DNA of 64,000 bases, taken from positions 1,426,001-1,490,000 of the forward strand of contig NZ_JAHXSA010000001.1 of the NCBI RefSeq assembly GCF_019429565.1, written 5' to 3'. The stretch comes from Schaalia sp. ORNL0103 (GTDB lineage Bacteria; Actinomycetota; Actinomycetes; Actinomycetales; Actinomycetaceae). The notes beneath the pieces were generated by a model, which ran no database searches, was not told the origin of the DNA, and saw only the letters and a program-made list of their open reading frames with translations. The translations under genes were made by a program, and so were the position numbers. Each line of letters begins with the position of its first letter. Position 1 is the stretch's first letter. Of this stretch, positions 55,354 to 64,000 are shown piece after piece.

Positions 55354-56097
55354 TCAGACGCCCTTGAAGGCAGCCTTGCCGAGCTGGCGGTTGAGGTTTG
55401 CGATCACGTCGAGCGGGATCTGCTTGGGGCAGACCGCAGCACACTCGCCAATGTTCGAGCAGGAGCCGAAGCCCTCCTCGTCCATCTGGTTGAGCATGTT
55501 AACGACACGCTTGTAGTTCTCGGGCTTGCCCTGCGGGAGCAGGCCGAGGTGCGTGACCTTCGCCGAAGTGAAGAGCATCGCGGAGGCGTTCGGGCAGGCA
55601 GCCACGCACGCACCACAGCCGATGCACGCGGCGGCCTCGAACGCGCGATCCGCGTCCTGCTTCGGGACCGGGGTCGCGTGCGCGTCGGGGGCTGCACCCG
55701 TGTTCACGGAAATGTAGCCACCGGCCTGGATGATGCGATCCAGGGCGCTGCGGTTGACCACGAGGTCCTTGATGATCGGGAAGCCCGATGCGCGCCACGG
55801 CTCGATCGTGATGACGTCACCATCGTTGAAGGAACGCATGTGCAGCTGGCAGGTCGTGGTGACCTCCGGGCCGTGAGCGATACCGTTGATGACGATGCCA
55901 CACTGACCGCAGATGCCCTCGCGGCAGTCGGAGTCGAAGGCGATGGGTTCCTCGCCGCGTGCGAAGAGCTCTTCGTTCAGGACGTCGAGCATCTCCAGGA
56001 ACGAGGACTCTTCCGAGATTCCCTTCACCTGGTATTCATGAATTGCGCCCTTGTCTTCGGGACCGTTTTGGCGCCAGATCCTCAGTGTCAGGTTCAC
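55354..56097 (-). CDS. sdhB: Succinate dehydrogenase/fumarate reductase iron-sulfur subunit
   Basis: The 247-residue subunit carries electrons between SdhA flavin and the quinone site. It has three cluster motifs: [15 protein letters not shown]...C (2Fe-2S), [15 protein letters not shown] (4Fe-4S) and [15 protein letters not shown] (3Fe-4S). The start is the GTG at 56097, overlapping the sdhA stop as GTGA and giving the expected N terminus [17 protein letters not shown] longer frame upstream overlaps sdhA and is not coding. Confidence 0.95.
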   Translation of the reverse strand: MNLTLRIWRQNGPEDKGAIHEYQVKGISEESSFLEMLDVLNEELFARGEEPIAFDSDCREGICGQCGIVINGIAHGPEVTTTCQLHMRSFNDGDVITIEPWRASGFPIIKDLVVNRSALDRIIQAGGYISVNTGAAPDAHATPVPKQDADRAFEAAACIGCGACVAACPNASAMLFTSAKVTHLGLLPQGKPENYKRVVNMLNQMDEEGFGSCSNIGECAAVCPKQIPLDVIANLNRQLGKAAFKGV

Positions 56098-58073
56098 TTG
56101 TAGCTCCGCTGCTTCAGCTCGATGTCGTTGTAAATCAGGTCTTCCTTGTGGAGGATCGGGGGCTCGCCTTCGCCAGCGTATTCCCAAGCCGCCACGTACA
56201 GGAACTTGTCGTCGTGACGCAGGGCCTCGCCCTCGGGAGTCTGGGACTCCGCGCGGAAGTGGCCGCCACACGACTCTTCGCGGTGCAGCGCGTCGATGCA
56301 CATGAGCTCGCCCAGCTCCATGAAGTCGGCGACGCGGCCGGCCTTCTCGAGGGACTGGTTGAGTTCACCGATCGACTTGCCGGGAACGCGAACGTTCTTC
56401 CAGTAGTCGGCGCGCAGCTCGCGGATCATACCGATGGCCTTCTTGAGGCCTTCCTCGGTACGCTCCATGCCGCAGTACTCCCACATGATCTTGCCCAGCT
56501 CCTTGTGGAACGAGTCCACGGAGCGGGTGCCGTTGATCGACATGAGGGTGTCGATACGGCCCTGAGCCGACTCGAGAGCTTCCTTCACCGAAGGCGAGTT
56601 CTCGTCCAGCTTGGGCAGGTGGAAGCAGTGCGCCAGGTAGTCGTTGATCGTGTTGGGCAGGACGAAGTAGCCGTCCGACAGGCCCTGCATGAGCGCCGAG
56701 GCACCCAGGCGGTTAGCGCCGTGATCGGAGAAGTTCGCCTCGCCGGCCACGTACAGACCGGGCAGGTTCGACTCAAGGTCGTAGTCAACCCACAGGCCAC
56801 CCATGGTGTAGTGGACGGCCGGGTAGATGCGCATCGGCACCTCGTAGGGGTTATCGCCCGTGATGCGCTCGTACATGTCGAAGAGGTTGCCGTACTTGGC
56901 GGACACAGCGGCCAGGCCCATACGGTTGATCGCTTCGGAGAAGTCGAGGTACACGCCGCGGGCGACACCATCGATCTTCGGGCCGACGCCGCGGCCCTCG
57001 TCGCACATGTTCTTGGCCTGGCGCGACGCGATGTCGCGGGGCACGAGGTTACCGAACGAGGGGTAGATGCGCTCCAGGTAGTAGTCGCGATCCTCTTCGG
57101 GGATCTCGCGCGGGTCCTTCTCGCAGTCCTCAGCGCGCTTGGGAACCCAGATGCGGCCGTCGTTACGCAGCGACTCCGACATGAGGGTCAGCTTCGACTG
57201 CTGGTCGCCGTGCTGGGGGATGCACGTGGGGTGGATCTGCGTGAAGCAGGGGTTGCCGAAGTAGGCGCCCTTGCGGTACGCACGCCAGATGGCGGTCGCG
57301 TTGCAGCCCATCGCGTTGGTGGACAGGAAGAACACGTTGCCGTAGCCGCCGGTGGCGAGGACGACCGCGTCGGCGATGAAGGTCTCGAGCTTGCCGGTGG
57401 ACATGTCGCGGGCGACGATTCCGCGGGCCTTGCCCTCGTCGACGATGAGCTCGACCATCTCGTGGCGGGCGTATTCCTTGACGGTGCCAGCCGCGACCTG
57501 ACGCTCGAGCGCCTGGTAGGCGCCGATCAGCAGCTGCTGACCCGTCTGGCCACGCGCGTAGAACGTACGGGACACCTGCACGCCACCGAAGGAGCGGTTG
57601 TCGAGGAGGCCGCCGTACTCGCGGGCGAAGGGGACGCCCTGCGCGACGCACTGGTCGATGATGTTGGCGCTGACCTCGGCGAGGCGGTAGACGTTGTCCT
57701 CGCGAGCGCGGTAGTCGCCGCCCTTGACCGTGTCGTAGAAGAGACGGTAGACGGAGTCGTTGTCGTTGCGGTAGTTCTTCGCGGCGTTGATACCACCCTG
57801 CGCGGCGATGGAGTGCGCGCGGCGGGCGGAGTCCTGGTAGAAGAAGCAGTCGACGTTGTAGCCCATTTCGCCGAGCGAGGCGGCGGCAGCGCCGCCCGCG
57901 AGGCCGGAGCCGACGATGATGACGCGCAGCTTACGGCGGTTGGCGGGGTTGACCAGCGCGGCGCTGAACTTACGCTGCTCCCAGCGCTGCGCGATCGGGA
58001 CGTCGTGGGGGGCCTTCGTGTCGGCGATCTTCTCGCCTTCACGGTAGAGGCCGTGGATGAGTGTATCGGTCAT
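56094..58073 (-). CDS. sdhA: Succinate dehydrogenase/fumarate reductase flavoprotein subunit
   Basis: The 659-residue catalytic subunit interconverts succinate and fumarate. It has [24 protein letters not shown] (FAD Rossmann), [16 protein letters not shown] with the covalent-FAD His, [27 protein letters not shown], the active-site Arg region [18 protein letters not shown] and [25 protein letters not shown]. Length and sequence match the Corynebacterium/Bacillus-type SdhA (longer than proteobacterial FrdA). With mdh it may operate as a fumarate reductase in fermentation. Confidence 0.96.
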   Translation of the reverse strand: MTDTLIHGLYREGEKIADTKAPHDVPIAQRWEQRKFSAALVNPANRRKLRVIIVGSGLAGGAAAASLGEMGYNVDCFFYQDSARRAHSIAAQGGINAAKNYRNDNDSVYRLFYDTVKGGDYRAREDNVYRLAEVSANIIDQCVAQGVPFAREYGGLLDNRSFGGVQVSRTFYARGQTGQQLLIGAYQALERQVAAGTVKEYARHEMVELIVDEGKARGIVARDMSTGKLETFIADAVVLATGGYGNVFFLSTNAMGCNATAIWRAYRKGAYFGNPCFTQIHPTCIPQHGDQQSKLTLMSESLRNDGRIWVPKRAEDCEKDPREIPEEDRDYYLERIYPSFGNLVPRDIASRQAKNMCDEGRGVGPKIDGVARGVYLDFSEAINRMGLAAVSAKYGNLFDMYERITGDNPYEVPMRIYPAVHYTMGGLWVDYDLESNLPGLYVAGEANFSDHGANRLGASALMQGLSDGYFVLPNTINDYLAHCFHLPKLDENSPSVKEALESAQGRIDTLMSINGTRSVDSFHKELGKIMWEYCGMERTEEGLKKAIGMIRELRADYWKNVRVPGKSIGELNQSLEKAGRVADFMELGELMCIDALHREESCGGHFRAESQTPEGEALRHDDKFLYVAAWEYAGEGEPPILHKEDLIYNDIELKQRSYK

Positions 58074-58089
58074 GATTGCGTGCCCTTCC

Positions 58090-58803
58090 TCAGTGGATCA
58101 AGCCGGTGACGATGGCGACGGGCGGGGCCATGAACATCACGAAGATGACCAGACCGACCAGGCCCGAGAGGAGAACCAGCGGCTTGCGGGTCGCGTTACG
58201 CACCCAACCGAGCGACTGGAACATGGACCAGAAGCCGTGGGAGACGTGGATGCAGGCGCAGCCGACGAACACGGCGTAGAGGATCACCAGGACCGGCGAC
58301 TGGAAGGAAGCAACCATACGGGCGTAGGGCGTGGTGACGTCAGCGCCGAAGTTCGCGACCTTCGCGGGCAGGCTCACGGTGGTGAAGTGAGCGATGTGGA
58401 AGATCAGGATCAGCAGGATGAGAACACCGCTCATACGCATGGTGCGAGCCGCGTAGGAGTCCGAGACGGACTTCTTGACGACGTAGCGGGTGGAGCGAGC
58501 GCGACGCGAACGCTTCCAGGTGTAGGCGGCGGCCCACAGGTGGATGATGAGCATCAGCACCATGGCGGCGCGGAAGACCCAGATGAATCCGCCGTGCGGG
58601 AAGATCGGCACGAAAGCCTCTTCATGCAGCCAGTGCGCGTAGTCGTTGTAGACCTCCGCGCCCAGGAACATCTTGAGGTTGCCGTAGGAGTGGAACAGCA
58701 AGAAGAAAACGAAAACGAAGCCCGAGACGGCCATCAGCTGCTTAATAAAGACGCTGGTGGTCCACGCGCGGCGCTTCTTCGTTGCGACATTTTGAGTGGC
58801 CAT
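58090..58803 (-). CDS. sdhC: Succinate:quinone oxidoreductase cytochrome b subunit
   Basis: The 237-residue membrane subunit has five helices and conserved haem-ligand histidines: [34 protein letters not shown] and [10 protein letters not shown]. This is the type B single-subunit anchor with two b haems, as in Bacillus and Corynebacterium. The ATG at 58803 has a TATGCT hexamer 6 nt upstream and no Shine-Dalgarno; a start at 58896 is in frame but gives an atypical N terminus. It is first in sdhCAB. Confidence 0.92.
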   Translation of the reverse strand: MATQNVATKKRRAWTTSVFIKQLMAVSGFVFVFFLLFHSYGNLKMFLGAEVYNDYAHWLHEEAFVPIFPHGGFIWVFRAAMVLMLIIHLWAAAYTWKRSRRARSTRYVVKKSVSDSYAARTMRMSGVLILLILIFHIAHFTTVSLPAKVANFGADVTTPYARMVASFQSPVLVILYAVFVGCACIHVSHGFWSMFQSLGWVRNATRKPLVLLSGLVGLVIFVMFMAPPVAIVTGLIH

Positions 58804-58809
58804 GACATG

Positions 58810-58815
58810 AGCATA
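58810..58815 (-). promoter_or_regulatory. -10 TATGCT of leaderless sdhC
   Basis: TATGCT on the minus strand ends 6 nt before the ATG at 58803. The rest of 58816-59034 shows no gene; a small CCCCG/CGGGG stem lies near 58961-58976. Confidence 0.45.
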
Positions 58816-59034
58816 TCGACGCTTTTCGTCCGCTTCGTAGGACCATGGCACGAGGCCGCCCGCGAAGGATCTCGACACGGTGTCATTTTCGGCCATTTTC
58901 CGCGGTTATCTCGGGCAGCTTGAGCCGCTATCGCAAGGAAAACACGTAGGACCATTGACCCCGCAGACGGGGGTAAAAAGACACGAATTTTGATACACCG
59001 ACCATACCTATTTGGTGGCGGTCGTCGCATCGTC

Positions 59035-59484
59035 TCAGATCAGGGGCGCCCTCATCTCGACGGCCTCTTCGACGGGGTTGCGGAAGTAGCGCGGACGGCG
59101 CCCGATTTCAACGAAACCTCGGGACTCGTACAGGCCAATCGCTCCCTTGTTGGAGGGGCGCACGTCAAGGAAGATCTCGCGCGCTCCGGCCTCGCGTGAC
59201 CAGTCCAGGAGGGCCTCCAGGATGGCCGCGCCGATGCCTCGCCCCCGCGCGTGAGCGCGCACGCCGATGGTCATGACGTCGGCCTGGTCTCCACCGACCT
59301 TGACTCCGCCGTATCCGACGACATCGCCGGACTCATCCGTGGCGATCCAATAGCGCGAGGCCGGGGAGGAAAGCTCCTCAGCGATCATGTAGGGGGTCCA
59401 GGGGTCCTCGGCGAACACCTCGGCCTCGAGGGCGGCGAAGAGTTCGAGGTCTCCCGGGTCCGCGACGCGCAGCGTGGCGTTCAC
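59035..59484 (-). CDS. rimI: Ribosomal protein S18-alanine N-acetyltransferase
   Basis: The 149-residue GNAT enzyme acetylates the N-terminal alanine of ribosomal protein S18 (or other termini). It contains VMTIGVRAHARGRGIGAAILEALL (motif A, RxxGxG), EIFLDVRPSNKGAIGLYESRGFVEIGRRPRYF and the usual start LRVADPGDLELFAALEAEVF. It overlaps the tsaB stop by 4 nt. The tsaE-tsaB-rimI order is the widespread one. Confidence 0.93.
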   Translation of the reverse strand: MNATLRVADPGDLELFAALEAEVFAEDPWTPYMIAEELSSPASRYWIATDESGDVVGYGGVKVGGDQADVMTIGVRAHARGRGIGAAILEALLDWSREAGAREIFLDVRPSNKGAIGLYESRGFVEIGRRPRYFRNPVEEAVEMRAPLI

Positions 59485-60176
59485 AGGCGCGCGGTGGGCT
59501 GGCCCTGAATGTCGGGGCGGCGCAGGTACAGGGGATCGGTGCGGAGGCGATCGTCTTCGCCGCGCGACAGGCGCGTGGCGACGATGCGGCTCATGACGGC
59601 GGGATCGAGGCTCACCTGGGGTCCGAGGTCAACGTGCGCGAGCGCGTCGGCACTGTGCGCGGGGATCGGCGCTCCCGCGACGACGAGGCCGGGGGCGGTC
59701 CGCATGGCACCCAGCAGTGTAGAAACATCCCCCACCTCGAGGCGCCCCTCGAGGGTGACGTCGTCGGGCCCGGCGGACACGTACGAACCCCAGTAGAGTT
59801 CGCGGCGACGCGCGTCGGCGATCGCGTAGACGCGGGTGTCGGGAGGCAGACGGTCGAGGCCCTGACGGGCGATGACGTCGAGGGCTGACACGCCGTAGGC
59901 GGGCACGCCGGCGACCGAGGCGAGGACGCGGGCGGAGACGAGGCCTGCGCGCAGCCCGGTGAAGGGGGCGGGGCCGGTGCCCACGAGGACTCGATCAATG
60001 CCGGCGTCGGCGAGCTGCGCGGGCAGACCTGCTGCCGCGAGCGCCTCGCGCACGAGCGGGGTGATGGATTCGGCGTGGTGACGTCCAGAATCGTTCTGGG
60101 CGCGGCCGATGACGCGGCCGTCATCGATGATGGCGACGGTGGTGGCCGCTTGGGTGTCTAGGGCTATCTCTCGCAC
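59481..60176 (-). CDS. tsaB: tRNA threonylcarbamoyladenosine biosynthesis protein TsaB
   Basis: The 231-residue ASKHA paralogue of TsaD dimerises with it and is needed for t6A formation. It shows MREIALDTQAATTVAII, VLVGTGPAPFTGLRAGLVSARVLASVAGVPAYGVSALD and ADARRRELYWGSY. The GTG start has AGGA 8 nt upstream. It carries an internal CGAGGCCGGGG word (59684). Confidence 0.94.
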   Translation of the reverse strand: MREIALDTQAATTVAIIDDGRVIGRAQNDSGRHHAESITPLVREALAAAGLPAQLADAGIDRVLVGTGPAPFTGLRAGLVSARVLASVAGVPAYGVSALDVIARQGLDRLPPDTRVYAIADARRRELYWGSYVSAGPDDVTLEGRLEVGDVSTLLGAMRTAPGLVVAGAPIPAHSADALAHVDLGPQVSLDPAVMSRIVATRLSRGEDDRLRTDPLYLRRPDIQGQPTARL

Positions 60177-60185
60177 GGTGTGATC

Positions 60186-60758
60186 CTACTCGTCGGTGTC
60201 AGCCTCGTCGATGCGGGTCCCGCCGTGGGCGGCGACGACGCCGTCAAGGACCCCATCCCAGCGGTGCCCGTGGGCGTGCAGGACAATGACGCGCGTGCCA
60301 TCGTCCATGTTCTCCAGGTCGATGATGTCCCCGTCGTGGGCTGCCTCGCCGCCCGAGGCTCGGCGCACCTCGATGGAGAGACGTTCGTCGCTCATGGCCT
60401 CGGTCTTGCCTTCGCCCCATTCGACGACGGTGACGGCCTCATCGAGGGAGGAGTCGAGGTCGAGGGTCTCGAGGTCGTTCAGGTCGGTGATGCGGTAGGC
60501 GTCCGCGTGGATGAGGTCGGGGCCGCCGCTCAGAGAGGGGTGCACGCGGGCAACGATGAACGTCGGGGATGCGACGCGTCCGCGCACGCCCATGCCGACG
60601 CCGATGCCCTGGGTGAGGGTGGTCTTGCCCGCGCCGAGGCCCCCGGAGAGCATGAGGAGGTCTCCGGCCGCGAGGATGCGGCCAAGGTCTTCACCGAACG
60701 CGCGCGTCTGGTCGGCGTCACGCGTCGACACCTCGTAGGAGGCGATGGGCTGGGTCAT
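60186..60758 (-). CDS. tsaE: tRNA threonylcarbamoyladenosine biosynthesis ATPase TsaE
   Basis: The 190-residue P-loop ATPase resets the TsaBD complex. It has GGLGAGKTTLTQGIG (39-53), RVASPTFIVARVH and LIHADAYRI with the metal Asp, then VVEWGEG. The true start is the ATG at 60758, overlapping the alr stop (ATGA). The longer in-frame opening upstream lies antisense-free within alr and is not coding. Residues after ~150 form a poorly conserved tail. Confidence 0.94.
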   Translation of the reverse strand: MTQPIASYEVSTRDADQTRAFGEDLGRILAAGDLLMLSGGLGAGKTTLTQGIGVGMGVRGRVASPTFIVARVHPSLSGGPDLIHADAYRITDLNDLETLDLDSSLDEAVTVVEWGEGKTEAMSDERLSIEVRRASGGEAAHDGDIIDLENMDDGTRVIVLHAHGHRWDGVLDGVVAAHGGTRIDEADTDE

Positions 60759-62023
60759 GAGTTGCTCCCGAAGGTCGCGGCGACGCCATCCCGGTAGATG
60801 CGGGGGATGTGTGCGCCGAGGTGGGTGACGATTTCGTAGTTGATGGTACCGGCTGCCTGAGCCCAGTCGTCGGCCAAGGCCTCGCCGCCGGCGCCTGAGC
60901 CGAAGAGGGTGGCGATGTCGCCGGGGGCGGCGGGGGCTTGCCCGCTGCGCGCCGTCGGCGTTCCGGGGCTTCCCTCGGCTGGCCCGAGGTCGACCATAAA
61001 CTGGTCCATGCACACGCGTCCGACGATGGGCGCGTTGAAGGGGCCGGAGGCGGTGTGGACGACGACGCGCGCCTTGTTCGAAACAGCGCGCAGGATGCCG
61101 TCGCCGTAGCCGAGGGGGACGAGGCCGATCCAGCGGCGCGTGGGCGCGACCCAGGTTCCACCGTACGAGGCCGGGGTCCCCTCTTCGATGACCTTGACGG
61201 AGGTGAGGGGCGCGCGCAGCTCGAGGGCCGGGATGAGGCCAAGCTCCTCGGACGCGGCCACCGCGGGGTCGGGGCTCAGCCCGTACAGGCCGATGCCGGC
61301 GCGCACCATGTCGTAGTGAGCCTCGGGGTGCCACAGGATGCCCGACGTGGCGGACAGGTGTCGGATACGCGGCGTGACGCCCGCGTCGGCGAGGATCGCC
61401 AGGCCCTCCTCGAAAATACGCACGTGGCTCGCGGTCGAGGCGTTTCCCGCCTCGCTGAGGTCGTCGGCGCGGGACATGTGGCTCCAGGCACCCACGACAT
61501 CGACGAGGCCGTCGTCGGCGGCCATGCGCAGGGCCGAGGCCAGGGCGGGCAGGTCGGCGAGCGTGGAGCCCGCGCGGGACATGCCGGTGTCGATCTTGAC
61601 GTGGACGCGCGCGGGCCGGCCGGCCTCTCGGGCGGCGGCGCAGATGTCGGCGAGCACCCACGTCCACGACACGGACAGGTCGATGTCGGCCTCGATCGCG
61701 GCCGCGAAGTCGGAGGAGGAGGTGGAGATCCACGCAAGAATGGGCGCGTCGGCTCGGGCGACCCCGGCCTCGTCGAGGCCGCGGCGCAGCGTGAAGGCCT
61801 CGGCCAGCTGGGCGACACCCAGCCAGTCGGCGCCACCGTCCAGAGCAGCACGGGCGACCGGGAGGAGGCCGTGCCCGTAGGCGTTCGCCTTGACGGTCGC
61901 GAGCTGGAGCGCGCCGGGGGCGGCTGCGCGCAGGACGCCCAGGTTGTGACGGATCGCGGCAAGGTCGACGGCCGCGGATGACGGGTAATCCCGTCCTTCG
62001 ACTCGTTCGTCTGTGGAAATCAC
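60755..62023 (-). CDS. alr: Alanine racemase
   Basis: This PLP enzyme makes D-alanine for peptidoglycan. The 422 residues carry the PLP lysine in TVKANAYGHG (Lys45), VHVKIDTGMSRAG, WSHMSRAD, SATSGILW and, in the C-terminal beta domain, ASYGGTWVAPT with the catalytic Tyr, then GRVCMDQFMVD and GTINYEIVTHLGAHIPR. An insertion of ~20 residues after FMVDLGPAEG is unusual. The GTG start is supported by a -10 hexamer 6 nt upstream. It is translationally coupled to tsaE. Confidence 0.96.
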   Translation of the reverse strand: MISTDERVEGRDYPSSAAVDLAAIRHNLGVLRAAAPGALQLATVKANAYGHGLLPVARAALDGGADWLGVAQLAEAFTLRRGLDEAGVARADAPILAWISTSSSDFAAAIEADIDLSVSWTWVLADICAAAREAGRPARVHVKIDTGMSRAGSTLADLPALASALRMAADDGLVDVVGAWSHMSRADDLSEAGNASTASHVRIFEEGLAILADAGVTPRIRHLSATSGILWHPEAHYDMVRAGIGLYGLSPDPAVAASEELGLIPALELRAPLTSVKVIEEGTPASYGGTWVAPTRRWIGLVPLGYGDGILRAVSNKARVVVHTASGPFNAPIVGRVCMDQFMVDLGPAEGSPGTPTARSGQAPAAPGDIATLFGSGAGGEALADDWAQAAGTINYEIVTHLGAHIPRIYRDGVAATFGSNS

Positions 62024-62029
62024 GCCTCT

Positions 62030-62035
62030 AGTATC
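62030..62035 (-). promoter_or_regulatory. -10 GATACT of leaderless alr
   Basis: GATACT on the minus strand ends 6 nt before the GTG at 62023. AGAGG sits only 1 nt from the GTG, too close to serve as a ribosome site. Confidence 0.5.
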
Positions 62036-62094
62036 TCACGGTGCGCGCCGCCCGCCCCTGCGTTCGTCGGCGGCACGGGAGAGGCAGGCAAACG

Positions 62095-63876
62095 TCACGC
62101 CGTGGGTTGAGACAGGACCTTACCGATCGCGGCCGCAATGTCGGAGGCCTGGATGGGCGCGAATCCACCGGCGGCCTCGGCGGCGACCTGAGCAGCGCGC
62201 CCGTGAACGCACACCGCCGCTGCCAGGCGTCCCGGGGTGACACGCTGGGGCTGCCCATCGGGGCCCGCCACGGCGTCTCCGGCCTCTACCGGGCGCGCGA
62301 GGACGCCTGCGAGGAATCCGGCGAGCACATCCCCGTTGCCGGCGACGCCCGCCCAGGAGGTCGTCACCTGGCCGACAGTCGGGGTGTAGGAGCGCACGAG
62401 ACGGCCCTGCGGCAGCGCATCCACGTCGGGCCACGCCTCCGCGGCGTTGAGGGCGCGCTGGAAAGCTTCCTGCACCTCCGTGTCCACGTATTCGAAGGAG
62501 TACACGATCGTGACGGGCCCTTTGAGAATCACGTGACAGCCGGTCGCCTCGTGGAGCGCGCGGGCGTAGCGCAGAGGAGAGGCAGCAACCTCGGCCCGCG
62601 TCACCGGAGTGCCGAGGCGTCCCAGGAGGCGCGCGGCCTCGCCGTAGTGCGGGGTGAGGACGGTGGCGTCGGGCTTGATGGAACTCGCCAGTTCGGGGAC
62701 GAGGTCGAGGGCCCACGCGTCGATGACGAGGGGCATGCCCGATTGCCCGCAGAATTGCGCGAGTTCGAGCGCATCCTCGCGCCGATCCTCGTCGAGGCCG
62801 GGGCCGATGAGGGCGGACTGGATGCGCCCGCCGACGGTGACGATGCCGGGCTGGTCGGCGAGCACAAGGTCCTGGACGCGCCTGGTGGAGTTCAGGCGAA
62901 CCATGCCCACGCCCGCGGCCAGTGCGCCGCGCGCGGCGAGGAGGCCAGCTCCCGGGTAGGTATCGGATCCGGCGACGAGGCCGACGACGCCGCGCGCGTA
63001 CTTGTCGTCGGAGAAAGCGGGGACGGGGACGACCTCGCGGGCGGAGAAGGCCTCGTCGACGACGTAGAGATCATCCGCGCCGATCGCGCCGTTAGCACCC
63101 TCTCTCCTGCCGACGCCAGCGCTGTCCCAGTCCATCGTCACGAGGCTGATGTCCCCGGTGAACTCGACGGCGGGAGGCAGGACCTGCGCACGCTTGTAGG
63201 TGCCGACCGCGAGCGTGTGGGTGGCGCGCAGGATCGGGCCCGTGATCGCGCCGTCGTCGTCGGTCAGGCCAGAGGGGACGTCGATCGCGATGACGGGGCG
63301 CGGCTTGATGGCGGAGAGCCCATTGAGGAGCTCCACGGATTCCGCGAGCGCGCCCGTGAGCGGGCCGTGGGCACCGGTTCCCACGATGCCATCGATCCAG
63401 GCGTGCGCGAGGAACACTTCGGACCACGCGGGCGTGTTTTCGATGGAGTGCAGCGACTGGCCGTCGAGGTCGATGATGCGCACGCCCGCTTCCTGGGCAG
63501 CGGCGAGGGCGCGGCGGTGGCAGCGCTTCTTCAGGAGGTAGGCGGTCGCTCCGATTCCTCCGCGCGCGAGGATCGCGCAGGCGTAGAGGGCGTCCCCGCC
63601 GTTGTCTCCGCCTCCAACGAAGGCGGTGACACGGCTGGCGATCCAGTCGACCCCTTCATCAGCGCCGCATTCCTCAGCATCCACGCCCGGTTCACTGTCC
63701 TCGGCGTTCCAGCTCACGGGTAGGTCCGCGCAGCGCACGACCGCGGCCGCGACCTCGCCCGCGACGTCGAGCATGTAGCGGTCCGGATCACCCTCGGAAA
63801 CCGCCTGGTCAACGCACTTTTTCTCCAGTTCCCGCGCGTCGGCGAAGGACAGGGCAGCTCCATCAATCGTGAACAT
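62095..63876 (-). CDS. nnr: Bifunctional NAD(P)HX epimerase/dehydratase
   Basis: It repairs hydrated NAD(P)H. The 593 residues hold an N-terminal YjeF_N epimerase (about 1-235; VGGGDNGGDALYACAILA, WIDGIVGTGAHGPLTG, VIAIDVPSGLTDDDG) and a C-terminal ADP-dependent dehydratase of the ribokinase fold (about 285-585). The dehydratase shows YARGVVGLVAGSDTYPGAGLLAARGAL, LTPHYGEAARLL, HVILKGPVTIVY and the nucleotide motif AGNGDVLAGFLAG. It has two small departures: GGDNGGDA for the usual GxGNNGGDG, and GNGD for GTGD. It belongs to the classic nnr-alr-tsaE-tsaB-rimI string. Confidence 0.94.
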   Translation of the reverse strand: MFTIDGAALSFADARELEKKCVDQAVSEGDPDRYMLDVAGEVAAAVVRCADLPVSWNAEDSEPGVDAEECGADEGVDWIASRVTAFVGGGDNGGDALYACAILARGGIGATAYLLKKRCHRRALAAAQEAGVRIIDLDGQSLHSIENTPAWSEVFLAHAWIDGIVGTGAHGPLTGALAESVELLNGLSAIKPRPVIAIDVPSGLTDDDGAITGPILRATHTLAVGTYKRAQVLPPAVEFTGDISLVTMDWDSAGVGRREGANGAIGADDLYVVDEAFSAREVVPVPAFSDDKYARGVVGLVAGSDTYPGAGLLAARGALAAGVGMVRLNSTRRVQDLVLADQPGIVTVGGRIQSALIGPGLDEDRREDALELAQFCGQSGMPLVIDAWALDLVPELASSIKPDATVLTPHYGEAARLLGRLGTPVTRAEVAASPLRYARALHEATGCHVILKGPVTIVYSFEYVDTEVQEAFQRALNAAEAWPDVDALPQGRLVRSYTPTVGQVTTSWAGVAGNGDVLAGFLAGVLARPVEAGDAVAGPDGQPQRVTPGRLAAAVCVHGRAAQVAAEAAGGFAPIQASDIAAAIGKVLSQPTA

Positions 63877-63945
63877 GGGCCATATTCTTTCACACCGCGC
63901 ACGCCCGGGGTGGCCGCTTGGGCGAGGACGATGCCGTCACGTCAC

Positions 63946-64000
63946 TTAGGCAACATCGAGGGTCTTGGCGACGCCCGCCAGGACCGCGCCCACGATGACG
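63946..64000 (-). CDS. C-terminal end of an unidentified protein (truncated by window edge)
   Basis: The minus-strand frame is open from the window edge to a TAA at 63948-63946 and encodes IVGAVLAGVAKTLDVA at its end. Third-position GC is high, as in neighbouring genes. It is too short to identify; in many actinobacteria acpS or glmS lies upstream of nnr, but this tail does not clearly match either. Confidence 0.35.
   Translation of the reverse strand, partial: VIVGAVLAGVAKTLDVA

Overview
The window is a gene-dense, high-GC stretch of chromosome from an actinobacterium, most likely a member of the Actinomycetaceae (Schaalia/Actinomyces-like). The grounds are a WhiB regulator, a GuaB3 paralogue, LARTG-type sortase signals, many apparently leaderless mRNAs, an eukaryote-like tandem phosphofructokinase, and a fermentative gene set (pta-ackA, mdh, succinate dehydrogenase/fumarate reductase). 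The genus is inferred from gene content only. I saw no rRNA, tRNA, CRISPR, prophage or intact insertion sequence.

Layout. 1-12.5 kb holds central carbon metabolism: a truncated GNAT acetyltransferase, mdh, a cation-diffusion exporter, pgi, tandem pfk, a dicarboxylate/amino-acid symporter, a DUF3017-like membrane protein, pta and ackA. 12.6-18.7 kb is NAD-centred: a sirtuin, a NAD-kinase-like protein paired with an SPFH protein, an NrtR-type regulator and glutamine-dependent NAD synthetase. 19-36.5 kb carries a methyltransferase/cupin pair and a long nucleic-acid scavenging block, all on the minus strand. In that block a sortase-anchored nuclease and a sortase-anchored 5'-nucleotidase are followed by a BmpA-type nucleoside ABC importer, cdd, deoA, a SorC/DeoR regulator, deoD, deoC and a phosphohexomutase. 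Together they form a coherent route from extracellular DNA to pentose and hexose phosphates. 36.7-46.7 kb has guaB3, a DEDDh exonuclease, a fructose-6-phosphate aldolase/transaldolase-like enzyme, guaB, an AGE-family isomerase, a MerR regulator, a WhiB3-like protein, a DsbA-like oxidoreductase and groES with a CIRCE operator. 46.9-64 kb has a THUMP-like methyltransferase, a GCS2-family ligase, a putative aminoacyl-lipid synthase plus esterase, tsaD, sdhCAB, and rimI-tsaB-tsaE-alr-nnr.

Three gene-poor intervals (296-1147, 13336-13840, 38732-40042) are the most unusual part. All three lie between convergent genes. They carry eight arrays of 19-20 bp units arranged head-to-head around a central palindrome, in two sequence families. 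Two of the intervals also carry a 105-106 bp element with matching inverted ends, and one carries 70-bp tandem repeats. None of this fits a feature class I recognise.

A second genome-scale signal is an 11-bp word, CGAGGCCGKGG. I counted at least 26 copies on both strands, over-represented between genes and sometimes paired in inverted orientation to make terminators, much as DNA-uptake sequences behave in Neisseria and Pasteurellaceae. A third is that at least nine genes have a TAnnnT-like -10 hexamer ending 6-7 nt before the start codon with no Shine-Dalgarno, which points to leaderless transcripts and fixes several starts. All counts were made by eye.
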